Position numbers and translations under genes: made by a program. A model generated the notes under the pieces. The model ran no database searches, was not told the DNA's origin, and was given only the letters and a program-made list of their open reading frames with translations. A stretch of DNA of 64,000 nt from Nilaparvata lugens (Eukaryota > Arthropoda > Insecta > Hemiptera > Delphacidae): positions 22,350,929-22,414,928 of the forward strand of contig NC_052516.1 of the NCBI RefSeq assembly GCF_014356525.2. The letters are read 5' to 3'. This document shows positions 40,780-51,331 of the stretch, piece by piece; the first letter of the stretch is position 1; the number at the start of each line of letters is the position of its first letter.

Positions 40780-41053
40780 TTCACCTTAGATTGTCAGCAT
40801 TAGTTGAATGGGAAGGATTTGTTGCTTTCACAGGGTATGATGACAGTCCAAAGTAAATCTCAGTATATTCAGAACAAACTCAAAATGTCAGCATTATTTG
40901 AATGGGAAGAATTGACGATTTTTTAAGATTATGCTGACAGTTGAAAGTGCATCTCAGTTTGGTTAGGTTTTCTTCAAACTGACTGCATCCCTTATAAATA
41001 ACACATATGCTTCGCCATTCAATCGATGCTGACAGTTTAGAATGAATCTCACA
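40780..41053. mobile_element. Three consecutive copies of the ~95-bp palindromic MITE
   Basis: Copies at about 40,780-40,862, 40,879-40,956 and 40,977-41,053 each keep a TGTCAGCATT or ATGCTGACAGTT motif and a CCCATTCAA/TTGAATGGG centre. Confidence 0.65.
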
Positions 41054-41861
41054 ATAAAATATGAAAGAAACGAGAGAGTGTAGCTGGTTTTTTCCACGGG
41101 ATTTTTTTCTATTTTCCTTGATTTTGACGTCATATGGTGCTACAGTTTTTTGAAATAAAATGGAAGAAAGATTTGCTTAGAATGAGAGAATGGTTTGAGA
41201 GAGTTGGAGACTTTTTCAATTTCAATCACCCTAAATAAAAGTACATAAATATATTAATGAATTGAAATTCTTGTGATGATAAACTTATAAGAAGTAAAAT
41301 AAAAAACACACATATATTGTCAAATTCTATCGTTTTATTTGGTACAGGACCACGGTCACACAGGTCACATTTTCAAGCTTAGAAGAAGTGTTCACATAGC
41401 CTTACTCACACAATTTAACCATTAAAATTAGGGAAACAGTTTTGGGTTTATCCTGTTGATTCTCTCTCAATCATTTATTTGATGTAGTGATTGTATAAAT
41501 AAATGGATACATTTTCAGTGGTTTTCAAGCCACCGGATTATAAATAAAATAATTCACTTACTCCACAGTAGTTTTGAACTATACGCAGTCTAGAAATCAC
41601 TTATTATCATACAATGAATCATGCGAACTCACTCGATAAAAATGAATGATTGAATGACAATACAGAAAAAATCGAGGTTGAGCGGTGAAGAGGACTAAAA
41701 TGTCGTAGCTCTGACTAATAAAGAGTATTTCAAATTAATTTTCGAAAAATTACCAAACCTGCATTGTAATAGAGGTTAAGGAATTCTAATATTTGATATT
41801 GGGTGCAACTTACTGCTCCATTACACAGACAAATATATTATTATGATCAAATGAAGCATAA

Positions 41862-42054
41862 TTAGTGACAGTGGAAGTGACCAGCAAAGAGAAAATATAA
41901 TTTCCGTGATTTCTGATTGGACTGTTCCCACTCAGCACGACCGAGCAAGTATGAATAGTCCCATTAAAACTTATAGGAATAATACGGTATTCTCACTGTA
42001 CCGGTCACTTTCATGTCATGTCACTGACATGAGGGAATCCAGCTTAATTATTGG
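41862..42054. mobile_element. Repeat with GTGACAGTGGAA and GGGAATCCAGCTT ends
   Basis: Shares GTATGAATAGTCCCATTA-type sequence and the end CATCCAGCTTA-type motif with the repeat at 59,402-59,551. Confidence 0.45.
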
Positions 42055-42234
42055 ATAAATCTTTGATTAAGGATTTTTGATGGTATACTAGCTTCGATGA
42101 TATAATTTTTTATGACAAATTTTCAATCAAAATTCGGGAATTGAAGAGTAAGGGCTATAAGCCTGTTTTTTCATTTCCAATAATTTTATGATTATGTGTT
42201 ATTGTCTCTGTTGAATCAATAAATAAACTAGTAG

Positions 42235-42640
42235 TTCGGTGAACAGTAGACCTCACGCAGTATTCTCATCCACGAGTACCTAATTGAAACTATTGACCTT
42301 ATGGAAATACAGCAATAGACTGGCTTCTCCACACATCTGTGTAATCACTTGTCAGCTGATTTATGATTAATAATTCTATAGTCTGATTTTTACTCCAATA
42401 TTGGCGTATGAAGGAGGCTCCTTTTTCCTTTTATAATATTATCCTTGAAATGCAAAATTTCCAAAAACCTTGTATATACATCGACGCGCAATTAAAAAAG
42501 GAACATACCTGTCAAATTTCATGAAAATCTATTACCGCGTTTCGCCATAAATGCGCAACATATGAACATTCAAACATTGAGAGAAATGCCAAACCGTCGA
42601 CTTGAATCTTAGACCTCACTTCGCTCGGTCAATAACCAGA
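42235..42640 (-). mobile_element. GACCGAGCGAAGTGAGGTC dispersed repeat, copy 2 (reverse)
   Basis: Runs from GGTGAACAGTAGACCTCACG to GACCTCACTTCGCTCGGTCA. Its right ~290 bp are the reverse complement of 29,016-29,303; the part near 42,320-42,390 also resembles the loop of the hairpin at 1,766-1,852. Confidence 0.6.
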
Positions 42641-43349
42641 TGTATAATCATAATGCAAACATGATCACGGAGTTGGATGGACTTACAAAAAGTAACGTTA
42701 ATGTATTCAAAAGTTATACATTTTTCAATACAAGAATAGGTGAATAAAGTCCATATTCCCAGTGCACTTCTATTTATAAGACATCTAATACTGTTTATTG
42801 AATAATAATAACTAGGTTGCAGTGAAAATCAATGAACAATTACTTCCAAGAAGTCTTGATTAGTGTCAGAACTGTCAGAATCGATTAGTGATTACAAAGT
42901 CAAATTCACAGTAAAATATTGGACGTCGCTTTTCCTTGTGTATTTGGAGAAGAAACCGGTATTTTTTATACTGTATTTCTGTGTAAAATTTTTACTTTCC
43001 TCAATGTCGAAACGAGCATACATTTTCAAAATTTAAATAATTTCATGGATGAAGATTCTGTTGATCACTGTATTTATTTATTGGATGGAGCAAACAATAC
43101 AATGGCCGAAGAAGAAAAAACAGGTTATTGCCCAAAACTTCTATTTCCTAATTTTGTCTCAAATCGTATTCATTATTCCACAGCATAAAAAATAATTTAA
43201 GTTATGATATTCAGAATAAAATAAGGTAGGCTATATGGATAATAAATACACCTAAAAGAAAGTAAAGATTTTTAGCTGCTTGAAAGGAAAATCATAGAAT
43301 TATGTTGATTAGGCTATCATTCCCAAAGCCTTGCTTCCCAATGAATTTC

Positions 43350-43471
43350 TGCTCTGCTGAGCGAAAAAGAATACTATTGTGTCTTATGGGAGTGTTCACA
43401 TATTTGCAATCTGCCAATGCATGAACACTCCCATTAGAACCAATGGTATCTTATTTCTACCCAGCAGAGCA
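43350..43471. mobile_element. Hairpin MITE, TGCTCTGCT family, full copy
   Basis: TGCTCTGCTGAGCGAAAAAG and GGGAGTGTTCA pair with TGAACACTCCC and CCAGCAGAGCA at the right; arms about 50 bp. Confidence 0.75.
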
Positions 43472-43479
43472 TTGAAGAG

Positions 43480-45360
43480 CAGGATATACTGTATGTATTA
43501 AACCCAAGTTTGAAAAATACTCCGGGCAAAGAGCGAAATTCGATACAAATTGTGAATTTACTACAGTTAAAATAAGGTACTATTGTAATTGAGCTAATAA
43601 AAATATAATTATTATCACAATAATTTGACATACGTTTTCAATACTAAACTACAATAAAGTAAGTTAACTTACATTGTGTACTACACTACAATAATACAGT
43701 AGGTGTTTAAAACATTAATTTTTGTTGAATTTGAAATTTAATGTTGATTGAATAATATATCATCTCGTTCTTTTCATCCTAGAAGATATTGCATTAGATT
43801 GATTCATAGAATAAAACAATATTGTTTTATACAATGTACGTGTTACGCGCTAAATGCCCATTCAAGTAAAATATCGAATGACCGAGCTTCGCTCTGAAAT
43901 GTAACAGCATAGGAAATTTGTAACGAAAGATTGAATTTATAGTCTATATTTATTAAAAACCGCAGACAACTTAAGAATGAACTGAAAATCCTAGGTTTTT
44001 TGGGCATCCTTTAAAAAGCTTTAGGGCTAGAAGGTCAACTTCTTGTATTTTAGCTGTCCAATTCTTCTAAATAATTGGCACAAAATTTTTTTTGAAAATT
44101 AGTTTGGACTTTTTTCCAGCAAAAAATACTTGGTGACTGTAGGCTACTAAAAGTGCTTTGAAGTTGAATAATGTCTGATTCATATTATTTCTAAATCGTT
44201 GAGACTAGGTGAGATTGTATTTGTAACTGAAGTTTAGCAACATTATAATATTATTTATTGTTAATTCATTAATAAATAACAACATTAGTCATCACTAGAT
44301 TGCAAGGTCTAACTCCTAGAACACGTGCAACGAAATGACACGTACATTTTTGAAATGTTATGAAAAAATATTCCCGATAAAAAAACTTGAATAATCTAAA
44401 TAGGTTTTAAGTCTGATGACACTTGAACTGGGTAACTGAATTAACCAGTAAATACTTCCATTATTTACTTACGTACAGTAAATACTATTATTTACTTAGT
44501 ACGGGAGGCATATAAACCGTATGTTTTAAATTCAACTCTGAAAAGTCTTCATGCAATTGTTTATATATGAAAGCATTGGACTACCTATTCTTCTAAAATT
44601 GCAAATATGAATTATTTCTCCAGTTTTAAAGAAAATTCTTATAAGTTTTGAACTTATTACACTACTATACAAAATAAGCTTATAAAAGCTATATAAAATA
44701 AAGATAATAGAATGCCATCTTCCAATTCATGGGGAATCACTTATTGCTATCAGTTACAGATAGAACGAAAAGCATTATCAGTTTAGTCTTTATGACACAT
44801 TTGAGTCAATATTATATTCAAAACAATTATCTTATCTATACTATGTTCAGGAAACTGCACTAAAAATGAGATACGGTACTTAAACGTTCAACGGAAATGC
44901 AAATGTAATTTTCAGTGTTCGTTGAAATACTTTTAGCCACTTGATATTGCACTGATTGGAGTGCTCTCTCCACTTAAAAAAATTAGATTAGCAGGCGAGT
45001 TTTGAAAAATGGAAGCACATCAACAACGGAGATTACCTAACTATTCAACTTCATTGACATTTGCATTTATAAAGGGAGGCTATTAACTAGAGCAATGGAA
45101 TAAATATCATAAAAGTATAGCAAAAACAGGCAAATAACTTGAAAAGCCGAAAGACTTTTACAAGAATGTTACGGAGGTCAAAAAACATGATAGCCTAAAT
45201 ATTTATTTTTATATAGGAATTATTTTAGAAGAACTCAATAAAAACTTGTAGAATAAAATATTATACTTACCACGAGTGCTTACTCTCTAAAGTACCGCAT
45301 CAAAAGGGATAAGATAAATTTAACTTGCTCTTACAATTCAAGTTATCATAGTAGAGCTCG
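43480..45360. other. AT-rich stretch, mostly unexplained
   Basis: Only a reverse copy of the GAGCGAAGCTCGGTC motif with flank (about 43,868-43,960) is recognisable. No credible coding frame. Confidence 0.5.
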
Positions 45361-45404
45361 TAACCAGGCAGAATATTCACCCATATGATATGATAATAGA
45401 GGGA

Positions 45405-45640
45405 GACAAAGGCTGGACGAACCCTACCAGAGACTGAGCAGGACTTGATCAGGCTTTGCCCTCCTATCTGTCAGGCTCTACAACAAGCTGCCGGTAATAA
45501 CTAGGAATCTGCCTGCAAGCAAATTTCGGAGGGTCTTGAAAGGTTTATTATTGGATGAACCTTTGTACTCACTACGTGAGTTATTCATGTTGGACAGCAG
45601 CTTGGAAGCGCATATTTTTGTTTACTTTTCTTCTATGTTT
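45405..45640 (+). pseudogene. C-terminal remnant of a non-LTR retrotransposon reverse transcriptase
   Basis: The frame through 45,455 reads SGFALLSVRLYNKLPVITRN, then LPASKFRRVLKGLLLDEPLY and SLRELF. The V-R-L-Y-N-K-L-P-x-x-(I)-R-x-L-P-x-x-x-F-(K/R)-x-x-L-K pattern is the usual tail of insect LINE reverse transcriptases. A stop lies just upstream in this frame at 45,446, so only a fragment remains. Confidence 0.7.
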
Positions 45641-45921
45641 GTTGGTTTTTATTTGTTTCTTTTAGACAAGTAGGTCAGCTGGCCTACTTGTTTTTGTGTT
45701 TTCCTTACGTGTCCCTGGAGGTCTTATGCCCACCTTATGAACTTGACATGAAATAGCTGAATAATAACTAGGGCCTAAGTAAGATGAAATAGTAAAGGTT
45801 GGTAAGAGCTCTAATCTAAAAGATTGAGTAATAGATTATATATTTGATCATGTGCTTGAAAACGAAGTAAACAATCAATTTATAAATTTTCAAAAGAAAT
45901 AAGTTACTTGGAATAGCAGAG

Positions 45922-46276
45922 CTATAAGTAAGTTTTACGTTATAATGGCGGTGAAATGTGGAAAGCGTTAGAAGAACAGAGTTGCCGATTCTATAAGCTA
46001 GTGGATAGCTGATACCGGTATATTTGATGTAATATTAACTGTTTAAAATAATCAATTATATTTTATCCGTTACGTGAATCTATTTTTGGTATAGATTTAT
46101 TCAATTGAAATGAAATTTTTTGTTAATTATATTTTGTACATTAGTTAAAAACGTTCTGGCAACGTTGCGGAGCTAGAAAATGATAAATATTTCAGCTTTG
46201 TCAAATAATAGACAAGGGCAGTAACATCAATGTCAATAAAATAGTCATTATAAGTTTATAATGTGGACCTCAATAG
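45922..46276. mobile_element. MITE of the CTATAGTGAGGTCCACG family, diverged copy 2
   Basis: Left end CTATAAGTAAGTTTTACGTT, right end ATAATGTGGACCTCAATAG. Confidence 0.65.
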
Positions 46277-46711
46277 AATAATTATCCTACCGCTGCAGGC
46301 TAAAACACGTGAAATAAGAAAATTGAATAGCCTAAGTTAGATTAGGATTGACTTACTTCTGTCTAAAATATTCCGCAATTTATTTCTGAATCATTGAGTT
46401 TATTAGAAATTCGTTATTATAGCAGTAGAAATAATGGATAGTAATTAGGAATTATATCAGTAAAAAAGGCAATAAGCCGCCAGCTTAAAACTAAAAATTT
46501 AGAGGTTTGTGCGTTGAAATCAGTTTTGTGACAAGAAGACAACATAATATTAATAGTTGAATCATGTTTAATTTAAAACGTGAATAAATTTTCTTGATTT
46601 TATTAGAAAACAAAATAGCTAAAGCTATCAAAAATTGGAAAAAGTTCAGGAACCGTGCCGTAATAATCTTAGTAAAAAGATAGATTAACACAAGTCAATA
46701 CAATCTCTTAC

Positions 46712-46874
46712 CTGATTTCAATCCGATTTGATCTTGTCTGTTGAATTAATACTATCAAGCAGTTTTTGATGAAATTAAAACTGTTCTAAATCTAGATTCA
46801 CTGAAACGAATTGCACAACTTAACCTCAACATTTGCCAAATTTGATCCTGACGAGACGAGAGAAAAACCGAACT
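46712..46874 (-). promoter_or_regulatory. Putative non-coding first exon and core promoter of the ABCC4-like gene
   Basis: On the minus strand TTCAGTTCGG at 46,868-46,877 fits the arthropod initiator TCAGT, placing a start at about 46,874; GGATC follows at about +27, one base off a DPE. The presumed exon ends GAAATCAG|GTAAGAG at 46,712, a strong donor. No acceptor or gene lies between here and the acceptor at 27,637 that I can recognise, so joining the two is inference. Confidence 0.35.
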
Positions 46875-46975
46875 GAACAAGAGCAACTGCTGAGCTGAGC
46901 CGATTCCTATGCTTGCTGTATCAAATGTGAAAGTGTCACACTGGGTCAACGACAAACTGGAACACACAATATTTG

Positions 46976-47257
46976 ATAGTGAGGTACACGTTATACTGGT
47001 AGTGTTTGATTAGCAACGAATGGTATTGCTATCCTTGTAAATCATTCAACAAAGCGGATAACGCTATCTCTTTCTCGCTCTGCTCTGTTGCCAGATCGTC
47101 TTTTAACAATGTAGAATTAATAAACAAAGTATTTCATCTTACAGTGTTTATAAAAACACATTATGCAATTATTGAAAAAAAATTTCTTGATCAATAAAAT
47201 ATAATTAATTATATTGATATCTTTCTCCACTGTCATTATAATGTGGACCTCACTATA
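46976..47257. mobile_element. MITE of the CTATAGTGAGGTCCACG family, copy 3
   Basis: Left end TAGTGAGGTACACGTTATAC, right end TAATGTGGACCTCACTATA. ATATTTGA lies on both sides and may be a target duplication. It sits about 100 bp upstream of the putative initiator at 46,874. Confidence 0.75.
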
Positions 47258-47379
47258 ATATTTGATATTGTGATCAAACATCGAGGCCAGGTATTCCTGG
47301 AAAGATCATGACAAATAATTTAAAAGCATAGTTCATAAACTGTGGGCGGTGTCGTCCCATGAGCAATTTCTGCTGAGCC

Positions 47380-47560
47380 ATTCAGCAAAAAATAGTCCAC
47401 TGAGCTATCCATTCTTCAGAATAACAATAAGGATAGGCAGACGCTAAGAATGTAAGGATTTGGGTGTCATCAATAATTAGGAATTGTGACAGAGGAAGGC
47501 TAAATGAGTAGTGTCATGTAAATACTCGCAATATGTTATATTGATGATAATGATTGAATC
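47380..47560. repeat. Segment inverted relative to 52,780-52,955
   Basis: GCCATTCAGC, GGATAGGCAGACGCTAAGAA, GACAGAGGAAGGC and ACTCGCAATATG all recur in reverse complement near 52,790-52,940. No protein recognised in either copy. Confidence 0.6.
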
Positions 47561-47925
47561 AGAACTTCAGAACCCACCACTTTCCATAAAAACGAATCAT
47601 TTGTTGTTAAATAATAATTTCATCCAATGAGCTGTTATCAATTTATTCTACAAACTGTTCTCAACAGTCTGTGCAACTGAATATAATTTTACTGGTGACA
47701 TTAGAAAAAATCGATTTGAGTACTATTAGGCCAAGCGCACACAGAGCAACTATACTGCAACTAGAGTCGGCAACCAGTTGCATCTGCAACTAGTTTGTAA
47801 CTGAAACAAAACTTCTGTCCGCACACGTCAACGGGTCAGTTGTGAATGAGTTGCGTCTAATGTGCAATAGTGGAGTATTTTGTAGGCCTAGTTCGCTGTG
47901 TTTTGAGGCATCGCCTTGACCATTT

Positions 47926-48227
47926 GTGCTTATCATGTCATCAGACTCAGACGAAGAAGATGTCATTAACTACTATCTTTACCGAAAGCGGCAAAGAACA
48001 CAAAGAGAGCATTGGGTCCACCCTTATTTAAGAAATAATGTAAACTCTAGGCTATTTGTAGCAGCTAGAGAGTTGTCTCAGTCAGATAGGAAGTTTAAAT
48101 CTTTTTACCGAATGACAAAAGATACGTTTTTGGAACTAACAAGACTGGTTGGCCCTTCCTTGGAGAAGATGGACACTCACCTGAGGGAATGTATTCCAGC
48201 ACAGGAAAGATTAATGATCACTCTGAG
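47926..48227 (+). pseudogene. Harbinger (HARBI1-like) transposase, first exon only
   Basis: Encodes an acidic start then REHWVHPYLRNNVNSRLFVA, KFKSFYRMTKDTFLELTRLV and a tail ERLMITLR. This is the N-terminal region before the DDE_Tnp_4 nuclease. The start used is the ATG at 47,935 (MSSDSDEEDV) or an upstream codon in frame. The exon ends CTCTGAG|GTAAGT, so the reading frame after 48,227 is intron. No exon with the DDE residues follows within the element. Confidence 0.85.
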
Positions 48228-48291
48228 GTAAGTTTAATAAGTCAACTTTATTTTAAATTTACATAAGAATAAAACATATCCACATAAAAAA

Positions 48292-48432
48292 TTACCATTG
48301 AGTACTTTTAGCTGCCACTTCTTTCCATGCTTTCTCCGTTACATCTTTCCGTGAATAATCTGGGAGTTTGTACAGTGCTTCATGTTTCTCCACTGCTCCA
48401 ACTAGTTTAATGTTCATTTCTTGGTCACTCAT
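48292..48432 (-). pseudogene. MADF-domain protein of the Harbinger element, first exon
   Basis: A 46-codon frame, MSDQEMNIKLVGAVEKHEAL and on to YKLPDYSRKDVTEKAW. It matches the start of a MADF/Myb-like DNA-binding domain (L-x-x-A-V-E-x-x-x-x-L-Y-x-x-x-x-x-D-Y-x-x-K-x-x-x-x-x-x-W-x-x-(V/I)-A). PIF/Harbinger transposons carry such a second gene whose product helps the transposase. A CAATG|GTAATT donor lies near the end, so the TAA stop is probably intronic. The rest of the gene is absent. Confidence 0.75.
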
Positions 48433-48759
48433 ATTAATTTAATAATATGCGCCGTCAAAAAACCAACAGAACAACAACACAACACCCCGTGATCACGTGT
48501 GACTGAAGTCTGCAACGCAACTGCAACCGCGGGCCCCACGATTGGAAGCGACTGGTTTCAGACAGGTTTGAGATCGTCACAAACCGGTCGCACAGTGTGC
48601 GTCTCCCTACTCCAATACATTGCCGAAGTCACCAAAAGATTGCGCGCCAAACTGGTTTGCAACTGTAGTTGCAAAGCAGTTGCTCTGTGTGCGCTGGGCC
48701 TTAAGGTGTGTACAGCATTGATATAGAGAATAAGATTAAGAAGAGCGAAGTCCGCTATG

Positions 48760-50075
48760 ATGCCACTGCGCTAGTGTAGCTACCAGAAATTTCGGGCAAG
48801 AAGTCGGGTATTTGTATTCGCTGTGTAGAAAAAGAGCCTTTTTCAAATGATAATATTTTTTTATTGAAGCAATAAAAAATATTCAGAGTATGGTAGTTTC
48901 ATGCAGTGCTTATGGATGAACGAATCTGCATGCGCCAGATAAAAATATTTTCTTTTCATACATAAGTATTTTTATATTTTCATAGGTCATGTTTCAAGCA
49001 GGCTAAGCCTAGTGCCAAATGATCGTTTCAAGGAATATTGTGCTTAGGTTGATTCATTATCATTATTTGCCAAGTAATAAAATATAAGTTTCGGTAATAT
49101 TATAATAAATATTTTATTTCCATAGATCCAATATAGGTATCCATATTCCATTCCATTAATTTGTCTTATATTGTAATATTTTGTGAACTATGAAAATATT
49201 GTATTATAAAAATTAAATTTGTATTATAAAAAATATTATTTGCTAAAATTGTCTATAAATTCTTCATTATCACTATTGTTTTATTTTTCCCGTTCTTATA
49301 ATATGTAGTTATTTATTATCTTATATTAAATATAGGAGTATAGAGTATAGTGTTAGGTACCGTTCTTATAATATGTAGTTATTTATTATCTTATATTAAA
49401 TATAGGAGTACAGTATGGAGTATAGTTAGGTACCTATACTTGAGTTACAAAACGAATGAGAAACAGTTTCACGAAATATTGTGATAATGGTTAATTTATT
49501 ATTATTTGTCATCTAATAAAATATACGGTAATATTAGCGATCTATAATTTTTGTTTTTTTTTCGTTCTTATAATATGTAGTTATTTATTATCTTATATTA
49601 ATATAGGAGTATAGTATAGTTAGGTACCTATACTTAAGTTGCAAAACGAATGGAAACAGTTTCACGAAATATTGTGATAACAGTTAATTTATTATTTATT
49701 ATTCTAATAAAATATACGGTAATATTAGCGATCTATAATGAATTAATGTTTTATTTTCCATATCCTAAATACATGGTAATAGGGAAATATTGTAAAAATA
49801 AGATTCATTTGCTAATAGAATGGATCAAAATCTGTAGTGAGGTAGGTTCACTAAATTAGATGTTTGGTCGAGTTAAAAATAATGTTCAATGAACAAATCA
49901 TTGTATCATATGGTAATGGAAATGACGAAAAGTTGAAAAAAAATTATATTGAAATCCATCAAGTATGTCGAAAGATATAACGCAATGAAATTCCATGTTT
50001 TCCCATATAAGTCTGTCTGGGCGCCTGACTTCTTGCCCGATATTCAATGGCGACGAGAAATGAAGGAGGCATCAT
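48760..50075. mobile_element. Element with imperfect inverted ends and internal tandem repeats
   Basis: ATGATGCC and CGGGCAAGAAGTC at 48,756-48,806 recur in reverse complement at 50,026-50,075 (GACTTCTTGCCCG, GGCATCAT). The interior is very AT-rich. No coding frame is supported. Confidence 0.5.
49294..49745. repeat. Tandem repeats around TTCTTATAATATGTAGTTA
   Basis: The unit TTCTTATAATATGTAGTTAT to ATAGGAGTATAG occurs at 49,294, 49,363 and 49,564. A longer unit with CAGTTTCACGAAATATTGTG and TATACGGTAATATTAGCG occurs twice (about 49,440 and 49,630). Confidence 0.85.
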
Positions 50076-50119
50076 GCTTCCAAACGCTTGAAGGTATAGC
50101 TTAGTCATCTAACTATATA

Positions 50120-50360
50120 GGAGTGGCCGTAGTCGAGTGGATCAGATGCTGGCTTTATGATTCAGAGGCCCGGGTTCAAATCCCGGCCCGGGCAAGATAT
50201 TTATCTCGGGCCACTCCCGTGTTTCGGATGGACACGTTAAGCCGTCGGTCCCGGCTGCCTAAAAAGCAGTCGTTAGGTCATGTCAGAGGCCCTGAAATTG
50301 ATCAGTTGCGACCTGAAAACTCTGACACCAGACCTGAGCCAGCCAGGTCACTCGATATTA
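50120..50360 (+). mobile_element. Full-length tRNA-derived SINE (family A) with 13-bp target duplication
   Basis: The head has an A box (TAGTCGAGTGG) and a perfect B box (GGTTCAAATCC), so it can be a pol III promoter. The body holds CAGTCGTTAGGTCATGTCAG and the tail is (ATT)n. ATCTAACTATATA is present directly before (50,107-50,119) and after (50,361-50,373) the unit. Two 5'-truncated relatives lie at 17,901 and 34,904. Confidence 0.92.
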
Positions 50361-50522
50361 TTATTATTATATCTAACTATATATATCAATGGTGTACAGA
50401 CTTTCGCTCTGCTCCGCAATCAAACGTCACTTGAGCAGAGCGATTGATGATCGACTGGGGAGCTGGGGAGCAAGAGTGAAACGCGAGAAGAGCGTGTAAC
50501 AGAGGTCGAGCTTGGCAAGCTC

Positions 50523-50743
50523 CTATAGTGAGGTCCACGTTATAATGACAGTATTTGATCAACTTTGGTTTTGCTATCCTTGTCTATCATTCAACAAAGC
50601 CGGTGGTACTATCCTTTTCTAGGTCCGCAGCGATGCCAATTATGTTTTTGACAGTGTAGAAATATAATTAATTAATGAAGAGAATCGGCATCGCAATTTT
50701 TCTATCTTTATCAACTGCCATTATAACATGGACCTCACTATAG
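50523..50743. mobile_element. MITE of the CTATAGTGAGGTCCACG family, short subtype
   Basis: Perfect outer ends CTATAGTGAGGTCCACGTTA and CATGGACCTCACTATAG, 221 bp. Nearly the reverse complement of the copy at 55,594-55,813. Confidence 0.85.
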
Positions 50744-51331
50744 GTCGAACTAACCAATAATTGCGCATGCGTGGTCTACGTGTTTGTTTGTAATGTATGT
50801 TAATAGTTACGATCTGTGTCAGCAAATAAAATTATCAAAATTGATAATTAATTATTAAATTAAATAATATAAAGTTATAAAAACATTTATAATAATAGGT
50901 ACGGTACCGCCATATTAGCATTTAGAAGAAAGAAGCCGAACTCCCAATCAAGCTTTTCACCTTTTGAAACATTGACAGACATTACCTTTTATAATTAAAC
51001 ATAAAAATAAATGAAAAAATCATAATATTCATTATAAATTCATTATATGAACATAATGTATTATTAGGTTACCCAGCAATCCCCTGGTCAGAATATTTTA
51101 TTCAGTTTTGTCAGCCAAGCAGCTGGATTGAACGTTCCACATTTGTGAGGTTAGGTTAGGAAGTCAACAATAAGAAAAGAGCGGATCGATCATCCTTTGA
51201 AGTTTGAACCTCAATCGAACCCTTGTGTAACATTTCGCGTAAAGTTCATGATCGGAGCAATTGTGGTGCGAGTGCAGAGTGTGCGGGGAGCGTGTTGGAG
51301 GCGCATATATCTGTACACACCTTGAAGGTGA
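50744..51331. other. No gene seen
   Basis: AT-rich sequence with one degenerate end of the AAGGTGCGTACA repeat near 51,300 (ATATCTGTACACACCTT). No coding frame I can support. Confidence 0.5.

Larger units (their letters stand above)
47729..48700 (+). mobile_element. PIF/Harbinger DNA transposon, internally deleted
   Basis: Both ends begin with the inverted repeat GGCC(A/C)AGCGCACACAGAG, extended by GCAACT. TTA lies directly outside on both sides (47,726-47,728 and 48,701-48,703), the standard target of this superfamily. The 972-bp element carries the beginnings of two convergent genes, a transposase exon on the plus strand and a MADF-domain exon on the minus strand. The catalytic part lies in neither and is missing. 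Confidence 0.95.

Noticed and set aside
42919..43188. 89-codon plus-strand frame
   Set aside because: Begins with TTG, has no domain I recognise and no splice context; possibly a retroelement tail, but not supportable.
46755..46967. 70-codon minus-strand frame near the putative promoter
   Set aside because: It spans the proposed transcription start and has no recognisable domain; I read the region as promoter and leader instead.
50120..50200. Possible functional tRNA gene
   Set aside because: The A and B boxes are present but the unit continues into a SINE body with (ATT)n tail and target duplication, and acceptor-stem pairing is not convincing.
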